Shown: one piece after another, positions 1 to 8,613 of the stretch
Layout of the letters: each line of letters opens with the position of its first letter
Position numbering within the stretch: position 1 is the first letter of the stretch
Assembly: GCA_965372355.1 (NCBI GenBank)
Contig: CBDVBZ010000061.1
Coordinates: forward strand, 1 to 20,178
DNA: 20,178 nt
Direction: 5' to 3'
From: CBDVBZ01 sp965372355
Lineage (GTDB): Bacteria > Krumholzibacteriota > Krumholzibacteriia > WVZY01
Position numbers and translations under genes: made by a program
Notes under the pieces: model-generated
Seen by the model: the letters and a program-made list of their open reading frames with translations, nothing else
Told to the model about the DNA's origin: nothing
Databases searched by the model: none

Positions 1-824
1 TCGGCCTCCTGGGCGCTCAACAGGACAAAATCAGGTTGATTGCGTTTGAGTCGTTCCGGCTGTTCGACGATCTTGATGGCCATCTGTTGGTTTACGTCGT
101 GGCAGCCGCCGCACGACCGTGGACCGACCGGTTTCTCCGGGGACTTCATCGCGATCTCGCGATGGCACCCCACACAAGACGCGTGGGCCGCAAGCCGGAT
201 AGATGAGCGGTTCTCCTCGGTCTCCGCCCGGTGGCAGTCGCGGCATGGCTCTTCTCGCCCCTGGATGTAGACGAGCTTCTTCGATGCTTCGTCATAGATA
301 TGATGGCAGGTTTCGCACTTGTCTTTGCTCGCCTTGACGTGTCGATAGTGAAGGGACTTATCCAGACCAAAGGGCCGTCGTGACGATCCGTAGACCGGTG
401 TCTTGCTGTGGCACTCCCCGCACGAAACGGGCCCGGACTCGATGCCCGCTGCGGCATTCTCGTTGTGGCAGGTAATACAGTGGTCGTGATAGAGCGCTTC
501 CATGTTGTCGAGGTCTTCACCCGCCAGACGCATAAACAATGGAGACAGACGTTCATCCTCATGAAGCAGATGGCACGTCTTGCAGTCTTTGTCCTGCTTT
601 GCCAGTGCCTCGGTGTGCAGATCGTGTGGAAACTGCACCGGCGGACGCTCCAGTTCGCGGATCGGCCTGTTGCCATCGAGCGTGAGCAGGTCCGCCCGGG
701 TCGTCTCCTGAACACCGTAGTCCTCGATGGAACCACCGGGGGACGCACAAACCATGAGCAGCACCGCAAACAAGGCGATACACGTTATCCGGTTTCGTTG
801 CATCTTGTTCTCGACGATCCTCAT
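1..824 (-). CDS. tmcA: Multihaem c3-type cytochrome c, TmcA-like (partial, 3' end outside window)
   Basis: This is a periplasmic multihaem cytochrome, the probable electron-accepting subunit of the Tmc complex encoded just upstream. The frame is open to the left edge (274 codons visible). I count seven CxxCH haem motifs: CKTCH (residue 81), CITCH (116), CGECH (135), CETCH (170), CRDCH (194), CVGCH (217) and CGGCH (238). They fall into a three-haem and a four-haem block, each led by extra His residues (FPHDLH, LHYRH) as in class III cytochromes c3. A Sec signal peptide covers roughly residues 8-28. ATG 824 gives the longest product; ATG 803 gives a tidier signal peptide and is an equal alternative. 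The gene lies 13 bp after tmcB, so it is in the same operon. Desulfovibrio TmcA is a tetrahaem protein, so the haem number here is unusual; a nine-haem (Nhc) or Hmc-like name is possible. Confidence 0.88.
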   Translation of the reverse strand, partial: MRIVENKMQRNRITCIALFAVLLMVCASPGGSIEDYGVQETTRADLLTLDGNRPIRELERPPVQFPHDLHTEALAKQDKDCKTCHLLHEDERLSPLFMRLAGEDLDNMEALYHDHCITCHNENAAAGIESGPVSCGECHSKTPVYGSSRRPFGLDKSLHYRHVKASKDKCETCHHIYDEASKKLVYIQGREEPCRDCHRAETEENRSSIRLAAHASCVGCHREIAMKSPEKPVGPRSCGGCHDVNQQMAIKIVEQPERLKRNQPDFVLLSAQEA

Positions 825-837
825 TGGCACTGCGTGG

Positions 838-2166
838 CTACGCCTTCAACTCCTCGGGGATCTCCATGGTCTCGATCAGAATATCGCTGATGAACTTGAC
901 GTGTTTGCCGAGCTTGTAGTAGCCGATGATGTCTTCGATCCCGCTGTGGCAGTTATGACAGGGTGTAATGACGATATCGGCGCCGGTTGCCGTTATCTGC
1001 TCGGCCTTGACCCGGTTCGACAGCATGCGTGACACCTTCCAGGGCGGGCCGCAGTTGATCTGCCCGCCGCCAGCCTGGCAGCAGTAGTTGTGTTCATAGT
1101 TCGGCGACATGTCAGTAAAGTTTTCACACAGTGCGTTGATCACGTACCGGAGCTTGTCGCCAAGACCGCGTCCGCGCACGGTGTTGCAGGGATCCTGCAG
1201 CGTGACGTGCTTCTTGTATTTCTCGCGGATCTTGATACGCCCGCTCGATATGAGGTCGTAGTAGAACTCGATCGCGTGAACCATGGGGATCGGCGGAAAT
1301 TGCCATCCCAGCCAGCGGGGGCCGTCGTATGCGGCGCCCCGGAACGCGTGCCCGCATTCACCCATGACGATTTTCTTTACCTTGAGCCTCTCCGCCGTAT
1401 CCCAGTGGAGCTTCTCCACGCGTGCCATGATCTCGAAGTCGCCGGAGTACATGGCCATGTTGCTGTTATCCCAGCCATCGGTTGCCGGCATCGTCCAGTC
1501 AACACCGCCAACGGCCATAATCAGCGATATGTTGCCGAGCAGCTGCGCGAGGATCTTTGGCTCCGGTGCGATGACCGAGTAGAGCACCTCGGCGCCCTCT
1601 TTCTCCAATGGAATGCGGCTGCTGGGGATCTCGGCCTGTGCCTCTTCCTCCTGCCACTGAAGGGTGTCGATCCACTCGTCCTGGTTGACCCACATCTGGT
1701 TCATCGTGGCCGAGTGGCTGTTGGTCGTGTCCTGCAGATATAACGGCACGACATCGAGCAGATGGCAGATGCGCCGCACGGTCAGCAGGAGATAGGCAAT
1801 GTCGATTCCGAACGGACAGTACATGCTGCATCGCCGGCATACACCGCACTCGGTAAACACGATGCGCGCCATGTCGCGAAGTCTCTCCGGTGTCACATAG
1901 CCCTTCTTCTTGACGAGTTCCCATATCGTGTTCTTTACCTTGGCCACCGGTGCGAACTGCGGGTCGTTATCACGTGAAAGGTATGTGTGACAGCCTTCGG
2001 CACACAGACCGCAGTGCACGCAGGTCTCGATGTATACCTTGAGCCGGGCGGCAGTCTCCTTGGTCAATACCCTCTGGACCACAGCCTGGATTTTCTCCGG
2101 TGTCAGCTTCGCTATCGCGTCGTCCAGACCGGGATCCGCCACGTGGCCTTGCGGTGTGTCGTTCAT
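838..2166 (-). CDS. tmcB: TmcB/HmcF/DsrK-type 4Fe-4S and CCG-domain redox protein
   Basis: This is the cytoplasmic iron-sulfur subunit of a Tmc/Hmc-type transmembrane redox complex, related to HdrD and DsrK, 442 aa. Two ferredoxin-like 4Fe-4S sites are visible: C49/C52/C55/C59 and C107/C110/C113/C117. They are followed by the heterodisulfide-reductase-type CCG cysteines: C271 in ECGHA, C327, the C362-C363 pair, and C403/C406 in PCHNCHSG. C327-x34-CC-x39-CxxC fits the site that binds a special 4Fe-4S cluster in HdrB/DsrK. I chose ATG 2166 over an in-frame TTG six codons upstream because a GGAGGG element (2177-2182) lies 10 nt before the ATG and would fall inside the longer reading. It sits 36 bp after tmcC. 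The family passes electrons from the membrane to an unknown cytoplasmic partner. HmcF or DsrK are alternative names; the gene neighbours favour TmcB. Confidence 0.93.
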   Translation of the reverse strand: MNDTPQGHVADPGLDDAIAKLTPEKIQAVVQRVLTKETAARLKVYIETCVHCGLCAEGCHTYLSRDNDPQFAPVAKVKNTIWELVKKKGYVTPERLRDMARIVFTECGVCRRCSMYCPFGIDIAYLLLTVRRICHLLDVVPLYLQDTTNSHSATMNQMWVNQDEWIDTLQWQEEEAQAEIPSSRIPLEKEGAEVLYSVIAPEPKILAQLLGNISLIMAVGGVDWTMPATDGWDNSNMAMYSGDFEIMARVEKLHWDTAERLKVKKIVMGECGHAFRGAAYDGPRWLGWQFPPIPMVHAIEFYYDLISSGRIKIREKYKKHVTLQDPCNTVRGRGLGDKLRYVINALCENFTDMSPNYEHNYCCQAGGGQINCGPPWKVSRMLSNRVKAEQITATGADIVITPCHNCHSGIEDIIGYYKLGKHVKFISDILIETMEIPEELKA

Positions 2167-2176
2167 GCTCGCTGCG

Positions 2177-2182
2177 CCCTCC
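2177..2182 (-). promoter_or_regulatory. Shine-Dalgarno site of tmcB
   Basis: GGAGGG on the minus strand, 10 nt upstream of ATG 2166. It decides the start in favour of this ATG over the in-frame TTG at 2184, which overlaps the site. Confidence 0.6.
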
Positions 2183-2202
2183 AAAAGCGTGTTGTCACTC
2201 GT

Positions 2203-2850
2203 CTACCAATCCCTGGAATGACGGACAAAGCCGAACTCGCTGCCCATATACGCCCGGGTCAACGGAAAGAACAGCATATGCGAAATACGGCTAAACGGGA
2301 TCATGGCCATCCAGATCGCACCGGTCCACATATGGAGAATAATGATGACCTCGTAGGCCAGGATCTGGTAGTAGGCCATAAGACCCGTTATGAACGGGGC
2401 GAGAACCAGTGTCAGAAGTATAAAATCGCTCGTCGATGACACAAAACGCACCGTCGGATTCGAGATCCTCCTCATGAGAAATGCGACCCCGCCGATAATG
2501 ACGATGACGGACATCACTTTGCTCAGAGAGTCGGGCAGCGTCCACCAGCTGATGCCCCAGGATTCCTTCCACAACATCACGTGCCCCACGGTAAGAATCG
2601 GCGTCACTATGAGACAGATATGAAAAAGATAGGACAGGATGACGAACATCGGACGGATGCGCATGTTTCTGGCGCCGAACGGTACCGTCCAATGCAGGAT
2701 AGAACGCAGCCCGAAGCGCCATCGCATATACGGCAGCACCACCTTATCCTTCCTGGCGGCTCTTATCGTCGAGATGATGCGATAGATGCTTCCCGCAATC
2801 AGGATGATGAAAGCGATCCAGACCAAAGGGCCACGTGAGAACTCGTACAT
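2203..2850 (-). CDS. tmcC: TmcC-type integral membrane cytochrome b subunit
   Basis: This is the membrane subunit of the Tmc complex, related to NarI/DsrM/HmcE cytochromes b, 215 aa. About five hydrophobic helices can be seen (near residues 8-25, 68-88, 111-127, 142-160 and 165-185). Candidate haem-b ligands are His residues in or next to helices: H77 and H90 around helix 2, and H173 and H191 around helix 5. In this family the protein carries electrons between the periplasmic cytochrome and the cytoplasmic CCG protein, with possible exchange with menaquinone. The ATG has a perfect AGGAGG (2857-2862) six nt upstream. It lies 37 bp after tmcD and 36 bp before tmcB. The length matches short NarI-like subunits. 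The assignment to TmcC rather than DsrM or HmcE rests mainly on the neighbouring tmcD-like gene. Confidence 0.9.
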   Translation of the reverse strand: MYEFSRGPLVWIAFIILIAGSIYRIISTIRAARKDKVVLPYMRWRFGLRSILHWTVPFGARNMRIRPMFVILSYLFHICLIVTPILTVGHVMLWKESWGISWWTLPDSLSKVMSVIVIIGGVAFLMRRISNPTVRFVSSTSDFILLTLVLAPFITGLMAYYQILAYEVIIILHMWTGAIWMAMIPFSRISHMLFFPLTRAYMGSEFGFVRHSRDW

Positions 2851-2887
2851 TCATGTCCTCCTGAACTCAACCACACCCGCTCGGGCT

Positions 2888-4153
2888 TTAACGCAATAAC
2901 TCCTCGGCCGGCACGACCTGCCGGTGGTACTTGTCATCTTCGATGTATCTCAACAGTACGTGTTTGCCGTCCGGGCTAAACACGGGATCCCACAACTTGT
3001 CGTAGTACTTGCCGGTTGTTTTGTTGTCGGCGAGGAGAAAATGTCTGCCGCCGATCTCTACTTTTGCCAGGATATGCTGCCCGCACGGGCTGAATACCGG
3101 ATCCCAGGCCATGTCGAACATCTCGGGCACCGGCACGCCGTCCGTGACGATCGTCCACCGGTTGTCTTGCTTTGCCAGCGCCGCGACCCGTTTGTCGTCG
3201 GGGGAGAACACGGGGGCCGACACCATATCGGTGAACGTTCGTTTCCACGGTTTGTCATCGACGGCGATGGTCCACTTGCCGAATTCGGGCGACACCACGG
3301 CGGCGATCCGTTCTCCGCCTGGGCTGTATCTCTGCGAGAAGATCTGGTTGTAGCGGCCGTTCCACACCGGCTGGTCGTCTTCGACCAGCATCCAGGCGCC
3401 ATCCTTGCGTACCGGCGCAATCACCGATCCACTCTGGGGATGAAAGACAGGAGACCACACACAACCGTAACGTGACGGCCAGGGTTCGCCGTTGACGGCA
3501 ATCGTGTATTCGAGTTTACCGGTTCGTATCTCGGTGGCGACCAGCTGGCCGTCGGCGCTGAAAACCGGGTTCCATGTGTTGATGAATCGGCTGTCCCACG
3601 CTTTTCCGTCTACCGCCAGCGACCAGACTCCCCTGAAGAATGTGGGTACGTCGGCTTCCTTCAGCGCCTCGACTTGTACGGTCGCAGCCGCACTCGTTCC
3701 GTCCGGGCTGACGCACATATCGCGCATCCCGACAAAATCCTCTTCCCATGTCTTCCCGTCGATCGCGACGCCGTACATCATGTCCTTCTTATAGGCGACG
3801 GCGATCGCTTTGCCATCGGCGCTAAACACCGGATGCCATGCATACTCGAACCGCGCCTCCCACGGTTCACCATCGACGGCAAGCGTCCACTCGTCATCGA
3901 TTCGTGCAAGGAAGATCAGTTGACCCAGGGGCGAGAAGCGGAGGTACCAGCAAAGCTCGAAACGGGTGGGGAAGAGTTCGGCATTCACAGCGACGCCAAA
4001 GTCACCGTCGGCCGCCTTGCCCAGCGCGGCGATCTTCTCGCCATCGGGGCTCACGGCCAACTCGTCGATCGTCGGTATGCCGTCGCGGGCTCTCGCCAGA
4101 TCGGCGACAACCCGGTCTTCGACCTGCCAGCTCCAGCTATTGCGATCTCTCAC
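2888..4153 (-). CDS. tmcD: TmcD-like Trp-rich beta-repeat protein
   Basis: The protein has 421 aa built almost entirely from about ten repeats of roughly 40 residues. Each ends in a turn like W-x-PVFSxDGK (e.g. AWHPVFSADGK, TWNPVFSADGQ, LWDPVFSPDGK) and contains an AVDGEPW-like strand, as in WD40/TolB-type beta-propellers. It is rich in tryptophan, matching the published description of TmcD as a Trp-rich subunit of the Tmc complex. No signal peptide or membrane helix is seen, so it is probably cytoplasmic, docking to TmcB/TmcC. Its exact role is unknown in the family. The start is GTG 4153, with AAGGG about 9 nt upstream. It is the first gene of the four-gene operon, whereas in Desulfovibrio tmcD is the last. 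A generic WD40-like protein is the fallback call. Confidence 0.82.
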   Translation of the reverse strand: MRDRNSWSWQVEDRVVADLARARDGIPTIDELAVSPDGEKIAALGKAADGDFGVAVNAELFPTRFELCWYLRFSPLGQLIFLARIDDEWTLAVDGEPWEARFEYAWHPVFSADGKAIAVAYKKDMMYGVAIDGKTWEEDFVGMRDMCVSPDGTSAAATVQVEALKEADVPTFFRGVWSLAVDGKAWDSRFINTWNPVFSADGQLVATEIRTGKLEYTIAVNGEPWPSRYGCVWSPVFHPQSGSVIAPVRKDGAWMLVEDDQPVWNGRYNQIFSQRYSPGGERIAAVVSPEFGKWTIAVDDKPWKRTFTDMVSAPVFSPDDKRVAALAKQDNRWTIVTDGVPVPEMFDMAWDPVFSPCGQHILAKVEIGGRHFLLADNKTTGKYYDKLWDPVFSPDGKHVLLRYIEDDKYHRQVVPAEELLR

Positions 4154-4293
4154 TAGAACAATCCCTTATCCGCCTGAAGTGGCTGTCGTCCGGCCCTGGC
4201 CGAAAACCTACAAGATCAGTAGGAGCTTGTGAATATAATCACATGGAAACTACACCAACAGTAGATGTTAGGCAATATGACTTTTAGCAGGTT
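4154..4293 (-). promoter_or_regulatory. Intergenic region carrying the presumed tmcDCBA promoter
   Basis: These 140 bp lie between the PP2C gene stop and the tmcD start, the only space available for the operon promoter. Read on the minus strand it is AT-richer than its surroundings. A weak sigma-70-like candidate is TTGGTG (4253-4258) with TATATT (4232-4237), but the spacer is only 15 nt, so I do not insist on it. No clear terminator hairpin with a T-tract follows the PP2C stop. Confidence 0.3.
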
Positions 4294-6951
4294 TTACGGT
4301 GCGACGCACACGACCACTATCGTGAGGTCATCCGATTGTTCTGCGCCCGCGGTGAACGTACGGACGGCGTCCATGATGTGGCTGATGATCTCGGTGGCGC
4401 TTTTGTCACGGACATCGCGGACGGCCGATTCGAGACGGTGCTCGTCGAAAAACTCGGTTTCCCCCGGCGGCTCGTCATCATCGGCGGTTTTCTCCGTCGC
4501 GCGCGCCGCCTCGGTGACACCGTCGGAATAGAGCACCAGGACATCACCGGGCTCTAGCGCGGCTTCGACGGGTTCATAGGTGCTCTCGGCGAAAATCCCA
4601 AGCGGTTTGCCTGCCTCTGTTAGCCATTCCGCGTCACCGGAGTGCCGCATGAGTAGCGGGGGATTGTGTCCCGCGCATGCATAGCGAAGCGTCCGGTTGG
4701 TCGGATCGACAACACCGTAGAAGAACGTGACAAACTGTTCCAGGTCGACTTGTTCGGCAATGAGGCGGTTCAAGTGATTGAGGATCTCGTCTTCATTATC
4801 TACAATGCGAGCCTCGGATTTGAGTGCGGCGAGAACGTTCGACATGAGCAGCGCGGCGGGCACACTCTTGCCCGACACATCACCAATTGTGAGTCCCAAA
4901 CGGCCGTTGGACAGGGGCAGGAAGTAGAACAAGTCACCACCCACCTCGCGGCTCGGAATCGAGAGCCCGGCGACATCGAGCCCGGGGATCGAAGGCGGGG
5001 ACTGCGGCAGCATCCGTTGCTGGATATCACGCGCCAGAGCCAGATCGGCTTCGAGACGTTCCTTCTCGAGCAGTACTTCCTGGTGCTTCTCTATATTAGC
5101 GGCCATCGTATTGAATGTTGACGCCAGCTGACCCATCTCATCCTTGCCGGAGAGCGCAACACGGTGCCGCAAATCACCCTCTCCGAATTTCTTCGCGGCC
5201 TCCGAGAGCCCTTTGACATCGGTGACGATCCCTTTGATGATCCCTCGTCCCGTGCGCACCGCCGACAGCTCCACGATCAGAAAGAGGAGACCGATGGTGA
5301 GGAAGACGAAGATGGCGAACGCCTGCGAAGCAATCGAGATGGTGCTGTTGGTAAGGCTCTCGAAAAGACCACGAGGAGACGTGGAGAGTTTGAGTTGTAC
5401 GGCGCCGATGCGAACGTTTTTCTCGAGGGGCACGAGCCAATTGCCCATGGGAATGTAGGTGCGCGCGAGATAGTACGTGCGCTCCCAGAGACTATCATGT
5501 TTCAAATCCCCTTCAAACGGTGCCGCCACGGTGAAGGCGCTATCCGCCCAACTCATCTCGATGTCCGCCGGGTCCTCCTCATCGCTCAGTTCAATACTCA
5601 AGCCGCTCCCGCTCGTGATGTGGATATTGGGCGAGACATCGATCCGCACATCCGACTGGATCTTGTCGGCGATGCGTGCGATGTAGAGCGAATCTACAAC
5701 CACAAAAACCTCTGCTCCAGTACCGCGACCGTCCGCATGATGAACTCGGGCCGCGCGCAGATAGAGCGAGCCGTCCGTTTGCATGAGCCCAATGGCGCTG
5801 TCGCCGGGGATGTCGGCGAAGAAGTTGCTGCCGAGGATCGCCTCCGGCGTCTCGTCCGATGACACGAGCGAGCGCGTGACCCACTGCTCCACGCCGGCTT
5901 CCGCAGCGCTTGCCGTGTCCCGTTTGATCGTCGTCCATTCCAGCTGTCGAATCACAGCAAAGACGCGGTCACTCGGGTGGGCTTCCCAACGATCGGTGCT
6001 GCGCATCGCCGGTTGCAAGTCGCCGAGGTCGGGCGTCGCCGGCAGGGAAGAGAGTAGGATCTCCACCGTACGCATGCCCTCATCGAGGGTTCGCTCAAAT
6101 GTCTGGCGCGCGACACTGGCGCGGTGCAGGCCAATCCCCATATACACGATCAGGACCATGAATATGAGCGCGAGCGTACCGGGAATCAAACGGTACATGG
6201 CGAAGGCCACTGTGAAACGGCGCTTGAGGCTCAAACCCCGCAGACGAACCGGTGCAAGCAACAGGTGAAGGAAACCGATGATGACCTGTACGTGCAGCAG
6301 AACGAGCATCACGCGGATTGCGTGCGACCATGGACGCAAGAGGTAGACGAGCGCAGCGGCAGATTGTGGCAGATCCACCTGCAAGGGTGTCAAGGACCGG
6401 TCGTCGTCGAAGACCGCCTGGACGAGCTCGCCATCCGGGGTGGCAATGTCGGGCTGGCGGAAGAGAAAGAAGGCCAGGAGCCCCAGCAAGATGACCAGCC
6501 CTACGCGGCCCCACCCGTGGACTCCCGCTGTCCATTTCAAACGCCATAGCGGCAGCACGAGCAGAATGGCGAAGACGACTGTGAAATCCGGGACAAACGT
6601 GGTCGCGATGAGGCACAGGAGGATCAGAACGCCACGCCAGGAGCGCGCGAGGCGGGGTCTGACCGCGAGCAACCACGATCGCACCGCCCAGGCCAGAAGC
6701 AACGTGCGGAGGATCTGGATCGCACCGATGCCGAGCACAACGGGTGTCGTCGGCTCGGTGGGGTTGTCGCCCCCCTGGAACCCATCGATGATCGACTCCG
6801 CCAGCAAGAAAAGCCCGAACTGAAGCCCGAGCGCCAGAATCACGAACACGAGGTTGCGGCCCCGATGCGGCTCCGCCACCCGCGTCCGGCGCCACAAAAG
6901 AAACGCAGCCACGATAAGCGCTAACGACCCCAGTATGCCAATGAATTTCAC
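4294..6951 (-). CDS. Membrane sensor with HAMP and RsbU/SpoIIE-type PP2C phosphatase domain
   Basis: This is a probable signal-transducing serine/threonine phosphatase of the RsbU family (885 aa), whose known relatives dephosphorylate STAS anti-anti-sigma proteins. Residues 1-275 hold about seven membrane helices; 280-535 form an extracytoplasmic sensor region; a helix at 540-560 leads into HAMP (about 562-620) and a short coiled coil (620-648). The phosphatase domain is 650-885 with the metal-binding aspartates in place: GGDLF (D673), GDVSGK (D691), YSDGVTE (D810) and SDDLT (D874/D875). It starts at GTG 6951 with no strong ribosome-binding site. It is probably monocistronic, since the next gene upstream diverges and tmcD follows after 140 bp. 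No STAS or anti-sigma partner is encoded in the window, so the target is unknown. Confidence 0.92.
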   Translation of the reverse strand: MKFIGILGSLALIVAAFLLWRRTRVAEPHRGRNLVFVILALGLQFGLFLLAESIIDGFQGGDNPTEPTTPVVLGIGAIQILRTLLLAWAVRSWLLAVRPRLARSWRGVLILLCLIATTFVPDFTVVFAILLVLPLWRLKWTAGVHGWGRVGLVILLGLLAFFLFRQPDIATPDGELVQAVFDDDRSLTPLQVDLPQSAAALVYLLRPWSHAIRVMLVLLHVQVIIGFLHLLLAPVRLRGLSLKRRFTVAFAMYRLIPGTLALIFMVLIVYMGIGLHRASVARQTFERTLDEGMRTVEILLSSLPATPDLGDLQPAMRSTDRWEAHPSDRVFAVIRQLEWTTIKRDTASAAEAGVEQWVTRSLVSSDETPEAILGSNFFADIPGDSAIGLMQTDGSLYLRAARVHHADGRGTGAEVFVVVDSLYIARIADKIQSDVRIDVSPNIHITSGSGLSIELSDEEDPADIEMSWADSAFTVAAPFEGDLKHDSLWERTYYLARTYIPMGNWLVPLEKNVRIGAVQLKLSTSPRGLFESLTNSTISIASQAFAIFVFLTIGLLFLIVELSAVRTGRGIIKGIVTDVKGLSEAAKKFGEGDLRHRVALSGKDEMGQLASTFNTMAANIEKHQEVLLEKERLEADLALARDIQQRMLPQSPPSIPGLDVAGLSIPSREVGGDLFYFLPLSNGRLGLTIGDVSGKSVPAALLMSNVLAALKSEARIVDNEDEILNHLNRLIAEQVDLEQFVTFFYGVVDPTNRTLRYACAGHNPPLLMRHSGDAEWLTEAGKPLGIFAESTYEPVEAALEPGDVLVLYSDGVTEAARATEKTADDDEPPGETEFFDEHRLESAVRDVRDKSATEIISHIMDAVRTFTAGAEQSDDLTIVVVCVAP

Positions 6952-7184
6952 GTTGTTTGTCTCAGCGGAAAGAAGCCCGGGCCACGATGTCGGGTGTCTC
7001 GAGGCAAGGGTAGCCCATTTGCCCGTGCTTTTCTCGTGGAAAACGGCCGCAATTCGTGATAAAAAGACACATTACCACAAAGCCAGCATCTTCCGCCGCC
7101 GGGCGGTTCTAAAGCGGGCAATAGCCCCGGCGGGTTGCGAGTCTATTATCTCGACGATACTCGAACGCGGGGAAGGAGCCGATC
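6952..7184. promoter_or_regulatory. Divergent intergenic region between PP2C and MFS genes
   Basis: These 233 bp must carry the promoters of both divergent genes. An AT-rich patch lies at 7050-7075. TATTAT (7144-7149) is a possible -10 for the plus-strand transporter, without a convincing -35. No coding frame with recognisable content is seen. The transporter has a good AAGGAG six nt before its GTG. Confidence 0.35.
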
Positions 7185-8609
7185 GTGACCGATCCGCAGG
7201 CAACACAACGGGGCAGCGGCAAAACACGCTGGGTCGTCCTGGCGGGGATGAGCCTGGTCATCTTCGCCAACTACTACCTGTACGATTGCTTCTCGACGTT
7301 AAAGGGAGTGCTTCAGACCGATCTGGGTGCGACGTCGACCCAGTGGGGTCTGATCCGCAACTTCTATAACGTGCCCAATACGTTTCTCTTTATGGCCCTG
7401 ATCGGCGGGATCCTTCTCGACCGGTATGGCATCCGGAAGATCGGTTTTGCCTTCACGTTGATGTGCGCCCTGGGGGGCATCGTCACAGCCTACGGTGTGA
7501 GCGATACCTTCCGAAACGGCGGGCTCGGGTACGGCTTTATGAGTTCGTTCCTGCCCAGCTATTCCCCCGAATTGAAAATGATGATGTTCGGGCGGCTGCT
7601 CTTCGGGCTCGGCGCGGAGACGCAGATCGTCATGCTGAACAAGGTGTTGGCCAAGTGGTTTATGGGAAAGGAGCTGGCCTTTGCCTTTGGGCTGAACCTG
7701 GGTCTGGCCCGTCTGGGATCGGCGCTGGGGATGTCGCTTTCCCCGAGGATCGCCAGCCAGATCAGCTTTAACGCCGCGCTTTGGGTGGGTGCGGTGGTCA
7801 TGCTCTCCGGTTTGATCCTCTTTCTGGTCTACATGATCATCGATAAGCGGGACGAAACACAGCGGGGAGATAGTGACGCCGGCAAGCTGGCGGCGGACGA
7901 GGAATTTCGTATCACTGACATTCTGAAGCTTCTGAAGAACCGGTCGTACATCCTTATCGTGTTGCTCTGCGCGAGCTTTTACGCGGTGGTCTTTCCGTTC
8001 CAGGATTACCTGGCCGATTTTCTCAAACACAAGCACGGCTTCACGGATATCAAGGCAGGCGATCTGACATCGCTGATCCCGTATGCCGCGGCGGTGTGCA
8101 CGATCTTCTTCGGTGCGTTTGTGGATAAGAAGGGAAAACGGGCGACGTTGATGCTGGGTGGGGCGGCGCTCCTCGTGTTCTCACACCTCTGCTTCGGGCT
8201 GACCCACATCACACCGTGGGTTCTCGTGCCGCTTTTCGGGATCGCGTTTTCGCTGGTACCGGCCGCGATGTGGCCCGCCGTCGCGTTGATCGTCCCGGAG
8301 AAACGGCTGGGTACAGCCTACGGCTTTATGACGTGGATGCAAAACCTCTGGTGGTGGGCGATGGCGCTGATCGCCGGGTGGGTGCTCGACAAGACAAACC
8401 CGGATGTCACGCCCGAAGCGCTCAAGGCGGGAACGGGTGTCTACGATTACACCTGGACGATGATGGCTTTTGTCGCTCTGGGTGTTGTGGCGTTGCTCGT
8501 AGCGGTCGCGCTCAAGATCCACGAGAGCGGTCCGGACAACCACGCGCTCGAGTTGCCCAGTGCCGAGGCGGCGGCGTTCAACGAGGCCAAACGCAGGGGA
8601 GAAGCCTAG
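7185..8609 (+). CDS. Major facilitator superfamily transporter, MFSD1-like
   Basis: A 474-aa membrane transporter with about twelve hydrophobic segments in two halves, joined by a charged cytoplasmic loop (around residues 222-245). The MFS loop 2-3 signature appears as DRYGIRK (residues 79-85). A second conserved stretch, GLGAET...WFMGKELAFAFGL...ARLGS, resembles the same region of the eukaryotic lysosomal dipeptide transporter MFSD1, so the cargo may be a small peptide or organic anion; this is inference. The start is GTG 7185, with AAGGAG six nt upstream. It is transcribed alone: it diverges from the PP2C gene and converges on the giant minus-strand gene, with only 4 bp between the two stops. 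The substrate is not determinable from sequence. Confidence 0.85.
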   Translation: MTDPQATQRGSGKTRWVVLAGMSLVIFANYYLYDCFSTLKGVLQTDLGATSTQWGLIRNFYNVPNTFLFMALIGGILLDRYGIRKIGFAFTLMCALGGIVTAYGVSDTFRNGGLGYGFMSSFLPSYSPELKMMMFGRLLFGLGAETQIVMLNKVLAKWFMGKELAFAFGLNLGLARLGSALGMSLSPRIASQISFNAALWVGAVVMLSGLILFLVYMIIDKRDETQRGDSDAGKLAADEEFRITDILKLLKNRSYILIVLLCASFYAVVFPFQDYLADFLKHKHGFTDIKAGDLTSLIPYAAAVCTIFFGAFVDKKGKRATLMLGGAALLVFSHLCFGLTHITPWVLVPLFGIAFSLVPAAMWPAVALIVPEKRLGTAYGFMTWMQNLWWWAMALIAGWVLDKTNPDVTPEALKAGTGVYDYTWTMMAFVALGVVALLVAVALKIHESGPDNHALELPSAEAAAFNEAKRRGEA

Positions 8610-8613
8610 GCGG

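Noticed and set aside
146..769. Long minus-strand open frame over the cytochrome gene
   Set aside because: It is another frame of the multihaem cytochrome; its product is Arg-rich and lacks CxxCH motifs, which all fall in the frame starting at 824.
1090..1743. Plus-strand open frame of 217 codons
   Set aside because: Antisense shadow of tmcB, whose iron-sulfur motifs are unambiguous.
5164..5862. Plus-strand open frame of 232 codons
   Set aside because: Lies antisense inside the PP2C sensor gene; no recognisable protein.
6095..6895. Minus-strand open frame of 266 codons
   Set aside because: Overlaps the PP2C N-terminus in another frame and is Arg/Ala/Pro-rich; the true frame has clear membrane helices.
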